From Streptomyces sp. H39-S7 (GTDB taxonomy: Bacteria > Actinomycetota > Actinomycetes > Streptomycetales > Streptomycetaceae): a stretch of 63,457 nt of DNA. How positions within the stretch are numbered: the stretch's first letter is position 1; the number at the start of each line of letters is the position of its first letter. The position numbers and the translations under genes were made by a program. Below the pieces are notes generated by a model. That model worked only from the letters and a program-made list of their open reading frames with translations. It was not told where the DNA came from and ran no database searches. This document shows, piece after piece, positions 8,640-15,755 of the stretch. Location of the stretch: the NCBI RefSeq assembly GCF_027158205.1, contig NZ_JAPVLU010000050.1, forward strand, positions 1-63,457. The letters are read 5' to 3'.

Positions 8640-9032
8640 TCAGGCGCTCGGCCGCGTCCACGCCTTCGTGAAGCATGTCGGCACGTCCGCGGACACCGCT
8701 TCCTTCCGGTACGTCCTCGGTGAGCGGCCGACGATGTCGCGGAACGTACGACTGAAGGTCCCCGGGCTGCCGAAGCCGACCTGGAAGCAGATGTCCGTCA
8801 CGCTGAGGCCGGTCTCCCGCAGCAGGAACATCGCCCGCTCGACCCGGCGGCGCTGCAGATAGCGGTGCGGGGTCTCGCCGAACGTGGCCCGGAAGGTGCG
8901 GGCGAAGTGGGCCTGCGACACATGGGCGACGCGGGCCAGGGCCGGGACGTCCAGCGGCTGCGCGTAGGCACGGTCCATCGCGTCCCGGGCCCGCAGCATG
9001 CGGCGGTTGGTCTCTTCTGCGGCGCTGCTCAC
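8640..9032 (-). CDS. AraC-family regulator consisting of the DNA-binding domain only
   Basis: This 130-residue protein is essentially one AraC/XylS DNA-binding domain. The first helix-turn-helix reads LDVPALARVAHVSQAHFARTF and the second SVTDICFQVGFGSPGTFSRTF, followed by the conserved G-x-x-P/S-x-x-Y-R ending. There is no ligand-binding domain, so effector sensing is not evident; such short forms act alone or bind small ligands through the HTH. The GTG at 9032 is chosen because the frame extends far upstream through non-homologous sequence antisense to tag. It is likely co-transcribed with the VOC gene 98 bases downstream. Confidence 0.85.
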   Translation of the reverse strand: MSSAAEETNRRMLRARDAMDRAYAQPLDVPALARVAHVSQAHFARTFRATFGETPHRYLQRRRVERAMFLLRETGLSVTDICFQVGFGSPGTFSRTFRDIVGRSPRTYRKEAVSADVPTCFTKAWTRPSA

Positions 9033-9170
9033 GGCGCCATCACACCACGGTCCGCCCACAGTGTCGTGCGCGGTCGACTGTCGGTGCCGCGCAGTAACAT
9101 CCGGACCACCGGCGGCCGGCCGGCATGCCCCGCCCCCCAGCACCTCCCCAGCACCCCCGAGGACAAGCCC

Positions 9171-9767
9171 GTGAGCGCAGCGACCGCCGTTACCGTCACC
9201 CGTTGTGCCTGGGCCGAGGGCGGCTCCGAGCTCATGACCGCCTACCACGACTCCGAGTGGGGCGTTCCGTCCCACAACGACGCCTACCTGTTCGAGCTGC
9301 TGCTCCTGGAAGGCGCGCAGGCAGGGCTGTCCTGGTCCACGGTGCTGAACAAGCGCGAGAACTACCGCAAGGCCCTCGACGGCTTCGACTACCGGAAGAT
9401 CGTCCGGTACGAGCAGGCGAAGCTGGACGACCTGATGACCGACGCGGGGATCGTCCGCAACCGTCTCAAGGTCGCCTCCACGGTGAAGAACGCCCGTGCC
9501 TTCATCGCGACGCGCGAGGAGTTCGGCTCCTTCGACACCTACCTCTGGCAGTGGGTCGACGGAACGCCCGTGGTCAACCGTCCCCGACCGACGGATCCGC
9601 TGCCCGCGCGCACCGATCTCTCCGACCGGCTGAGCAAGGATCTGAAGCGGCGCGGCTTCACCTTCGTCGGCACCACCATCACCTACGCCTACCTGCAGGC
9701 CGTCGGCGTCGTGAACGACCACGCCACCACGTGCACGGCCCGGGCGCGGCCCCAGCGCCGGTCCTAG
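9171..9767 (+). CDS. tag: DNA-3-methyladenine glycosylase I
   Basis: This 198-residue base-excision enzyme removes 3-methyladenine from alkylated DNA. The N-terminus has the family pattern RCAW followed by YHDSEWG, and the C-terminus has HATTC near residues 184-188; these supply the Cys and His ligands of the structural zinc. The central helix-hairpin-helix-like region contains the FELLLLEGAQAGLSW motif. The GTG start at 9171 follows GAGGA at 9159-9163; extending upstream would run through sequence antisense to the AraC gene. Its stop overlaps the end of a small convergent gene by four bases. Confidence 0.95.
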   Translation: MSAATAVTVTRCAWAEGGSELMTAYHDSEWGVPSHNDAYLFELLLLEGAQAGLSWSTVLNKRENYRKALDGFDYRKIVRYEQAKLDDLMTDAGIVRNRLKVASTVKNARAFIATREEFGSFDTYLWQWVDGTPVVNRPRPTDPLPARTDLSDRLSKDLKRRGFTFVGTTITYAYLQAVGVVNDHATTCTARARPQRRS

Positions 9768-9907
9768 CCCTCGCCGTCCGCGTCGAGCGGGCAGGCCGTC
9801 GGCCGGCCGTCGTCGTCACCGTGGTAGAGACCCTGCTCGTCCGGGTCGGCGCCCGACCCGCTCAGGATGCCGATGTTGTCGCCGCAGTGGCACACGATGG
9901 TGATCAT
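9764..9907 (-). CDS. 47-residue Cys/His-containing small protein
   Basis: The frame begins MITIVCHCGDNIGIL after an excellent ribosome binding site (GAGGAGAAG, 5 bases before the ATG) and ends in TAG that overlaps the tag stop. The N-terminus carries C-H-C-G and another Cys follows near the C-terminus, so metal binding is possible. The middle is very acidic (PDEQGLYHGDDDG). There is no signal peptide. I do not recognise the family. The strong initiation signal and Streptomyces-like third-position GC support expression; the short length keeps confidence moderate. Confidence 0.55.
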   Translation of the reverse strand: MITIVCHCGDNIGILSGSGADPDEQGLYHGDDDGRPTACPLDADGEG

Positions 9908-10119
9908 CGCTTCTCCTCGGAAGTGCTGGGAAACGCTTCAGGAGGACCCGGAAGGCCCCTGCCCACTCCAGCCCAGTTCTCGGCATCGGTCCTGTTTTGC
10001 TGGTCCGGTCGGGTTGGCCCGATACATGCGGGCACAAGTGTGCGAAGTGCCTGACCGGAGGCGGACCGCCCTGACAGAATGACCGCACGGGGCAGTCGAT
10101 CTTCGAGTGGGAGCGCTCC

Positions 10120-10509
10120 ATGACGCGCTTGCAGGCGCGACGAATTCATCGCCATGACGGCATCGCCGTCCTGGCGATCGTCGGTGAATTGGACCTGGAC
10201 AGCGAAAAGGTGCTGGCCGATGCCGTCGCATCGGCCCTGGACACCGATCGGTCACAGCTGATCCTGGACTGCGGCGAACTCAGCTTCTGCGATTCACGGG
10301 GGCTGGGGCTACTGCTCTCCCTGCGGCAGACCCTGGACGACCGCGGCGGCTCCCTGGTCCTGGCCGCAGCGAGCCATCAGCTGCTGCGCACCCTGGAGCT
10401 CACCGGTGCCGACCAGGTCTTCGCCCTGGCCGGCAGCGTCGAGGAGGCGGCCGGCCTCCTACCGCCTCCCGGCACCACCGGCGTCACAGGAAGCGCCGGA
10501 TCGGGATGA
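10120..10509 (+). CDS. STAS-domain anti-sigma-factor antagonist
   Basis: This 129-residue single STAS domain is of the SpoIIAA/RsbV/BldG type. The phosphoswitch region reads CDSRGLGLLL with Ser59 in the position normally phosphorylated by a partner anti-sigma kinase. When unphosphorylated these proteins bind the kinase and free a sigma factor, so a stress or developmental role is likely. No kinase or sigma gene is adjacent, so partners are elsewhere. The final codons extend into a Gly/Thr/Pro tail that overlaps by 26 bases the 3' end of the convergent phospholipase D gene. Confidence 0.88.
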   Translation: MTRLQARRIHRHDGIAVLAIVGELDLDSEKVLADAVASALDTDRSQLILDCGELSFCDSRGLGLLLSLRQTLDDRGGSLVLAAASHQLLRTLELTGADQVFALAGSVEEAAGLLPPPGTTGVTGSAGSG

Positions 10510-11713
10510 CCGCCACTTCCTGAAGCCGCTGCATGGAGGAACGCCGGTTCCACGAGCCGGATTCGATCAGCTCGCTGACCGCCCGGTCCTCCTCGAAGTG
10601 CCCGTCGAGGGTCGCGGTGAAGGTCTCGTCGAGAACGGCCAGCATGACCTCTTCGTCATGGTCCAGCGAGCGGCGGTTGAAGTTCGTGGACCCGATGAGC
10701 GAGGCGACATGGTCGACGGTGATCACCTTGGCGTGCATCATCGTCGGCTGGTACTGCCAGATCTTCACTCCGGCCGCGATCAGTTCCTCGTAGAAGTTCT
10801 GGCCCGCCAGCTGGCACACCCGCTTGTCGGTGTGGGGCCCCGGCAGCAGGATCTCCACGTCGACCCCGCGCCGGGCCGCTTCGCACAGCAACTGGATGAA
10901 GAAGTCGTCGGGGGCGAAGTAGGCGGTGGCCAGGCGCAGGCGTTCCTGGGCCGACTCGATGACCACCCGGATCAGGGTCTGCATGTCCTGCCAGCCGAAA
11001 CTGGCGGAGCCGCGCACCACCTGGACGATGGCGTCGCCCTGCGGGGCGTGCTCGACGAAGCGGTCGCGGTCGTCGAAGAGGTCGGCATGGCACTCGGCCC
11101 AGTTCTGGGCGAACGCCGCCGCGATCCCGTCCACCGCCGGGCCGCGCACCTGCACGTGGGTGTCGCGCCACTCCTTCTCGTTCGCGGCGTTGCCGCACCA
11201 CTCCTCGGCGATGCCCACACCGCCGGTGTACCCGATCGTCTCGTCGACGACCAGGACCTTGCGGTGGCAGCGGTGGTTCTGCTTCAGCGGCGAGAGCCAC
11301 AGCGGCTTGCGGAACCACGCGACCTGCACCCCCGCCTGCTCCATCTCGTCCAGCAACTCCTGCTCGATGAGCCGGCTGCCGAACCCGTCCAGCAGCAGCC
11401 GGACCCGCACGCCCTCGCGGGCCCGGCCGGCGAGCGCCGACGCGAACTCCCGGGCGATCGCCCCGCGCCAGTAGACGAAGGTCATCATGTCGACCGTGTA
11501 GCGCGCCGACCGGATGCTTTCCAGCATCGCCGCGAAGATCTCGTCACCGTTGCGCAGTGGCACCAGGGCGTTGTTCTCCGTCGCCGCGATACCGATCAGG
11601 CGCTCCAGCCGACGCCGTATCCGCTGCTTCCGGTCCGCGTACGACAGCCCGCCGGGTGCGGGTGGGGCCCCGGCCCCGGGCAGCGTCTGCTCGTGGTCCT
11701 CGACGGTCGTCAT
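10484..11713 (-). CDS. Phospholipase D / cardiolipin synthase-family protein
   Basis: This 409-residue protein has two HKD phosphatidyl-transfer motifs, HRKVLVVDETIGYTGG near residue 150 and HAKVITVDHVASLIGSTNFNR near 326, each with the HxK-x4-D signature. The family covers cardiolipin synthases and phospholipases D acting at the membrane. No N-terminal transmembrane pair is visible, unlike classical Cls, so a soluble or peripheral enzyme is likely. The ATG at 11713 is preferred because AGGAG lies just upstream and the preceding frame is basic filler. It converges on and overlaps the STAS gene. Confidence 0.88.
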   Translation of the reverse strand: MTTVEDHEQTLPGAGAPPAPGGLSYADRKQRIRRRLERLIGIAATENNALVPLRNGDEIFAAMLESIRSARYTVDMMTFVYWRGAIAREFASALAGRAREGVRVRLLLDGFGSRLIEQELLDEMEQAGVQVAWFRKPLWLSPLKQNHRCHRKVLVVDETIGYTGGVGIAEEWCGNAANEKEWRDTHVQVRGPAVDGIAAAFAQNWAECHADLFDDRDRFVEHAPQGDAIVQVVRGSASFGWQDMQTLIRVVIESAQERLRLATAYFAPDDFFIQLLCEAARRGVDVEILLPGPHTDKRVCQLAGQNFYEELIAAGVKIWQYQPTMMHAKVITVDHVASLIGSTNFNRRSLDHDEEVMLAVLDETFTATLDGHFEEDRAVSELIESGSWNRRSSMQRLQEVAVIPIRRFL

Positions 11714-11944
11714 GCGAATTCTCCTGCGTAGAAGGCTGCTGAGGTGATTGCTGCCCCGTCGTACGGCACCGATGCCCGGGTTTCGGAGCGAAGTACGCCG
11801 TTTGGACTGGGCCAACGTACACACCTGCCGGTGCGGCCGCCGAAGGTGGCTGTGCCATGGCGCGTCCACGGCCCCGGAAACGGGAGCGGCGGGAGCGGGC
11901 GGCGCGGCGTTGGAGCGTTCGGGCCCGCGGGATACGGTCCTGCC

Positions 11945-12604
11945 ATGTCTCTCGCATCAGAAGCCTCCCCGTCACCCTCCTCCGTCGCCGCGGACGATCT
12001 GGACCGAGCCGTCCAGCTCTCCGTCGCCGTCCTGCGCCGGGCGCCGGCAACGGCCTGGGACGGCAAGGCCGGTTCGCTGGAGTGGGACTGCTGGGAGACC
12101 GTCGAGCACCTGAGCGACGACCTGTTCGCCTACGCCGCCCAGCTGGGGCCGAGGCAACCGCCCCTGGAGGGCGAGGTTCCGTTCGTCTGGGAGAGCCGGC
12201 GCCCCGGTGGCCCCAAGAACGCCGTCCACGCGGACCGGGCGGCGGGGTCCGCCGGGCTGCTGCAGGTGCTGGAGGCGTGCGGCGCCCTGCTGATCGCGAT
12301 GGTGCGCACGACGCCGTCGCACACCCGCGCCTACCACGGCTACGGGGTGTCGGACCCGGAGGGTTTCGCCGCGATGGGAATCGTCGAGACGCTGGTGCAC
12401 ACCCACGATCTGGCCGAGGGCCTCGGCCTCGACTGGACCGCCCCGCCCGCCGACATCTGCGCGCGGGTGCTCGCCCGGCTGTTCCCGGAGGCTCCGGGGT
12501 CCACCGACCCATGGCCCACGCTGCTGTGGGCCACGGGCCGCGCGGAGCTGCCCGGCCACCCCCGCGTCACGACCTGGCGCTGGTACGGCGAGCCCCGCCC
12601 GTAG
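11945..12604 (+). CDS. DinB-like, mycothiol-dependent maleylpyruvate isomerase-type protein
   Basis: This 219-residue protein has the four-helix DinB/MDMPI metal-binding fold. Candidate ligands are the His of VEHLSDDLFAYA and the HTH of IVETLVHTHDLAEGL, spaced as in mycothiol-dependent maleylpyruvate isomerases. Actinobacteria hold many paralogues that transfer or use mycothiol on uncharacterised substrates. The ATG at 11945 is chosen because it begins the conserved region; the longer frame upstream is antisense promoter sequence. It is a monocistronic gene divergent from the phospholipase gene. Confidence 0.75.
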   Translation: MSLASEASPSPSSVAADDLDRAVQLSVAVLRRAPATAWDGKAGSLEWDCWETVEHLSDDLFAYAAQLGPRQPPLEGEVPFVWESRRPGGPKNAVHADRAAGSAGLLQVLEACGALLIAMVRTTPSHTRAYHGYGVSDPEGFAAMGIVETLVHTHDLAEGLGLDWTAPPADICARVLARLFPEAPGSTDPWPTLLWATGRAELPGHPRVTTWRWYGEPRP

Positions 12605-12631
12605 GCGTTCCGGCCATCCCCGCGGGGCGGC

Positions 12632-13465
12632 CTACCGGAAGTCGTCCGCGTGGTCGTGCGCCCAGGAACGGAAGCTCCGCGCCGGCCGCCCGAGCAGGTG
12701 CTCCACGGTGTCGGTCACCCGCTCGGGCGTGTCCACGAACGACCGCCACGCCGCCAGCCTGGCCGCCACGAACGCCGGATTGCCCCAGGCCGCCGTCAGC
12801 TGCTCACGAGCCGTCTCCGGAGGCAGGTCCTCCCAGCGCACCTCGCGCCCGACCGCCTCGCCGATGATCCTGACCTGCTCGGCGTGGGTGATCGATTCCG
12901 GACCCGTCAGCACGTACTTGGCACCGTCGTGCCCGTCCGAGGTGAGCACGTGGGCGGCCACGTCGGCGATGTCGCGCTCGTGGATCAGGGACCGCGACGC
13001 CTGCCCGTACGGCCAGCGCACGACGCCCTGCCGGATCTGGTCGGCCCACCCGAGGGTGTTCGTGGCGAAGTCGATGGCCCGCAGGAACGTCCAGTCCCGC
13101 CCGGTCGCCCTGATCTGCCGTTCGATCTCCTGGTGGAACGAGGTGGCAGGCTCGCCGTCCGCGAGGTCGGCGATGTCGGTCGACAAATACACAATGTGCC
13201 GGGCATGCTCAGCGGCCACCTCGACCACCCGGGGATCCACCGCGATCCCGGGCCACATCAGATAGACGCGCTCCACATCGCGCAGCGCGGGCCGCAGCGT
13301 CTCCGGCGCCGTGAGATCTCCGCGCACGCCTTCCACGCCCTCGGGCAGCGAGGCCCGGTCCGGATCGCGCACCAGAGCGCGGACGTCGCGCCCTGCCCCT
13401 GCCAGTGACGAAACGAGGTGTCTGCCGATGGTGCCGGTCGCGCCGGTGACAAGAATCCTGGTCAT
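12632..13465 (-). CDS. NmrA-like NAD(P)-binding oxidoreductase
   Basis: This 277-residue atypical short-chain dehydrogenase begins MTRILVTGATGTIGRHLVSSL, an N-terminal Rossmann motif G-x-x-G-x-x-G with the usual spacing. The region SLIHERDIADVAAHVL followed by GPESITHAEQV is typical of NmrA/HSCARG and quinone-reductase-like proteins. A catalytic Tyr-x3-Lys is not evident, so it may sense the NAD(P) state or reduce a quinone or aldehyde. It converges on the maleylpyruvate isomerase-type gene with 27 bases between and is transcribed alone. Confidence 0.85.
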   Translation of the reverse strand: MTRILVTGATGTIGRHLVSSLAGAGRDVRALVRDPDRASLPEGVEGVRGDLTAPETLRPALRDVERVYLMWPGIAVDPRVVEVAAEHARHIVYLSTDIADLADGEPATSFHQEIERQIRATGRDWTFLRAIDFATNTLGWADQIRQGVVRWPYGQASRSLIHERDIADVAAHVLTSDGHDGAKYVLTGPESITHAEQVRIIGEAVGREVRWEDLPPETAREQLTAAWGNPAFVAARLAAWRSFVDTPERVTDTVEHLLGRPARSFRSWAHDHADDFR

Positions 13466-13551
13466 GAAGAGGCCAACCCCGGCCGCGGCCGGACTATGCC
13501 GTCCGGCCGCTCACCCGCCGCTTGCCGGGCGCGGTCGGGCACGCCGTCGTG

Positions 13552-14085
13552 TCAGGCGTGGAACTCGGTGAGGTCGATGCTGTGCACGCGGAGCGGCCTG
13601 CCGGACCGAGGGTCCACGGTGTCGCGGTCCAGGACCATGCCGAGCTTGCGCATGACGTTCTCGGAGGCATCGTTGCCCACCTGGTGGATGCTGATGACGC
13701 GGTCCAGGCCGCGATCCTGCAGCGCGAACTCCAAGGTGGCGTGGGCAGCCTCGGACGCGTAGCCCTGGCCCCAGAACTGCCGGCCGAACCGCCAGCCGAT
13801 CTCCACGGCGGGCAGCACCTCCGGCAGGAACTCGGGCACGGACAGCCCCGTGAAACCGGCCAGCTCACCGGAGGCGAGCAGCTCGACGGCGAAGATCCCG
13901 AAGCCCTCGTCGTCCCACTCCTCCTCCCAGCGCTCGATGGACTCGGCGGTGCGCTCAAGATCGCGGACCGAGCCGTCATCGATCCAGCGCATCACCTGCG
14001 GGTCGGCGTTGATCTCCGCCATGGGCGCGAGGTCGTCGTCGTGCCAGCGACGAAGGAGGAGGCGAGGGGTGCGGATCTCGGTCAT
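13552..14085 (-). CDS. GNAT-family N-acetyltransferase (RimJ/RimL-like)
   Basis: This 177-residue protein opens MTEIRTPRLLLRRWHDDDL, typical of RimJ/RimL-type acetyltransferases. The acetyl-CoA pyrophosphate loop is FGRQFWGQGYASEA, and NDASENVMRKLGM is the conserved C-terminal helix. Relatives acetylate ribosomal protein N-termini, antibiotics or small amines; the substrate cannot be read here. The start at 14085 follows AGGAGG-like sequence and removes 33 poorly conserved residues of the longer frame. No operon partner is evident. Confidence 0.88.
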   Translation of the reverse strand: MTEIRTPRLLLRRWHDDDLAPMAEINADPQVMRWIDDGSVRDLERTAESIERWEEEWDDEGFGIFAVELLASGELAGFTGLSVPEFLPEVLPAVEIGWRFGRQFWGQGYASEAAHATLEFALQDRGLDRVISIHQVGNDASENVMRKLGMVLDRDTVDPRSGRPLRVHSIDLTEFHA

Positions 14086-14209
14086 ACCCGCATCCTGCCG
14101 AAAGAGGAGCCCCAACGGTAATCGGCACGGCCCCGCCCACCTGGTCCATGGCCTCACTCCCCCGCCGCGCGCCGGAACGGACACGGCCCCTCGCGCCGTG
14201 GACGGCGTG

Positions 14210-15196
14210 TCAGTTCGCCGCGTCCAGCCGCCCGCGCTGGTCCGCCGTCAGCTCCAGATCGACCGCGGCCAGGCTCTCGTCCAGCTGCGCCACGGAGGAG
14301 GCGCCGACCAGGGGGATCACCGGCACCTCGGATCCGATCAGCCAGGACAGCACGACCTGGTTGAGGGTCGCGCCGGTCTCCTTCGCCACCTCGCGCAGCA
14401 CGGCGAGCCGGACGGGCGTGCCCGGGTGGTCGAACTCGGGTCCCAGCGGCTTGTCCTCACGCCCGTAGGCACCGCCCAGCAGCGGCGAGTAGGCGACGAG
14501 CGCGAGCTCGGGGTGGGCGCGCAGGTAGCTGAGGTGGTCGCCGCTGAGCACGCCCTCCTGGCCGTCCGGGGAGCGCAGGCTCGGGAAGTCGGTGCGCCGC
14601 CGCAGATAGCTGTGGTGGAACTGCAGGACCTCGTATCCCGGCAGACCGGCCGCCGCGGACGCGTTGCGGGCCTCCTCCACCCGCCACGCCCAGTGGTTGC
14701 TCGCGCCGAGCAGGCCGACCGCGCCCTCGGTGACCAGTTCGGCGAAGCTCTCGACAATCTCCTGCGCCGGCGAACTCGTGATCTGGGTGTGCGCGTACAG
14801 CAGGTCCAGCTTCTCCACACCGAGCCGTTCCCGGCTGCGCTCCGAGGACTCCCTGATCGACTTGGCCGACAGCCCCTCGATGTCGAGGGCCAGGGTGTTG
14901 CTGGGCGCGAGCGGCCGTCCCCCGAGCTTGGTGGCGATGGTCAGCTCGTCACCGGCACCGCGGCTGCGGCGCCAGCGGCCGAGCAGTTCCTCGCTCTCGC
15001 CGCCCTGGGTGCCGTTGACCCAGTAGGCGTAGTTGTTGGACGTGTCGATGAACGTGCCGCCGGCCTCGACGAACCGGTCCAGGATCGCGAACGACGTCGC
15101 CTCGTCGGTGATCGTGCCGAACAGCATGGCCCCGAGACTCAGCACGCTCACCTCGCGGCGGGTCGCCGGGTCCTTGCCAATCGTGCGGTACCGCAT
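14210..15196 (-). CDS. Aldo/keto reductase
   Basis: This 328-residue NADPH-dependent oxidoreductase has a TIM-barrel fold. It shows the catalytic-region pattern FIDTSNNYAYW (Asp and Tyr of the tetrad), the Lys in TIATKLGGR, and the HTQ segment in LDLLYAHTQI. The C-terminal half carries SWLIGSEVPVIPLVGASSVAQLDE, the cofactor-binding end of the barrel. ATG 15196 is chosen because GAGGGG precedes it. A 10-bp palindrome resembling LacI-family operators lies 60 bases upstream, suggesting sugar-linked control. Confidence 0.92.
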   Translation of the reverse strand: MRYRTIGKDPATRREVSVLSLGAMLFGTITDEATSFAILDRFVEAGGTFIDTSNNYAYWVNGTQGGESEELLGRWRRSRGAGDELTIATKLGGRPLAPSNTLALDIEGLSAKSIRESSERSRERLGVEKLDLLYAHTQITSSPAQEIVESFAELVTEGAVGLLGASNHWAWRVEEARNASAAAGLPGYEVLQFHHSYLRRRTDFPSLRSPDGQEGVLSGDHLSYLRAHPELALVAYSPLLGGAYGREDKPLGPEFDHPGTPVRLAVLREVAKETGATLNQVVLSWLIGSEVPVIPLVGASSVAQLDESLAAVDLELTADQRGRLDAAN

Positions 15197-15253
15197 GTGC
15201 GTTCCCCTCGTTGAACCCGTCCGTGCCGGGCTTTGCGCAGGAGTCTGCATGCT

Positions 15254-15267
15254 GGAGAGCGCTCTAA
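15254..15267 (-). promoter_or_regulatory. Possible LacI-family operator of the aldo/keto reductase gene
   Basis: The perfect 10-bp palindrome AGAGCGCTCT (15256-15265) has the central CG and symmetric arms of LacI/GalR operators such as the actinobacterial CebR consensus TGGGAGCGCTCCCA. It lies about 60 bases before the start codon, where promoter elements are expected. No LacI gene is in the window, so a regulator in trans would be needed. Confidence 0.4.
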
Positions 15268-15311
15268 GTCAACCCGTCCGACCAGGGGCGGCGGTTGCGG
15301 CGAGCGGCTGC

Positions 15312-15539
15312 CTACGGCTCCAGCGAGCGGATGACCCGGGCCGGACTGCCCACCGCCAGCACACCGGCCGGCAGGTCCTTGGTGACCACCGCCAGCCGGC
15401 GCCGCTCGGCCGGCGTGGATCCCGCGCCCGCGTTGTAGGCCGCGCACAGCTCGGCACGCCGCTCGGAGTCCGCGCCCAGGTCGGCGTCGTCCGGGAGGTA
15501 CCAGTCGCCGGCCAGCATGCGGTCCTTGTTCTCGCCCAC
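15312..15539 (-). pseudogene. Maltose O-acetyltransferase with its hexapeptide core deleted
   Basis: The frame encodes 75 residues. The N-terminal part (KDRMLAGDWYLPDDADLG to about residue 50) is the Mac domain of maltose/galactoside O-acetyltransferases. It jumps directly to the extreme C-terminal strand AVVTKDLPAGVLAVGSPARV. In intact enzymes of about 185 residues these parts are separated by roughly 110 residues forming the left-handed beta-helix with the catalytic His and CoA site. The deletion is in frame and the ribosome binding site (GAGGGGGG before GTG 15539) is intact, so a short protein could still be made, but it cannot be catalytic. Confidence 0.75.
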
Positions 15540-15755
15540 CAAGGCCCCCCCTCTCGTCGGAATCAATCACCTTAACCAACGACGCGGGCGCGACGGCGGG
15601 CCCCACGCCCCGCCGGATCCGGGGGCCGGGCCGACTTGCGCGACACCGCCCACCGCGGGCCGGGCGGCTCTACTCTGATCGTGTGCCGGACGCGAAGCCC
15701 GGCGGGGGAGCTTGCGGCACCCGGCCGGTACGGGTTCCGGAGGGGGTGCGGCACG

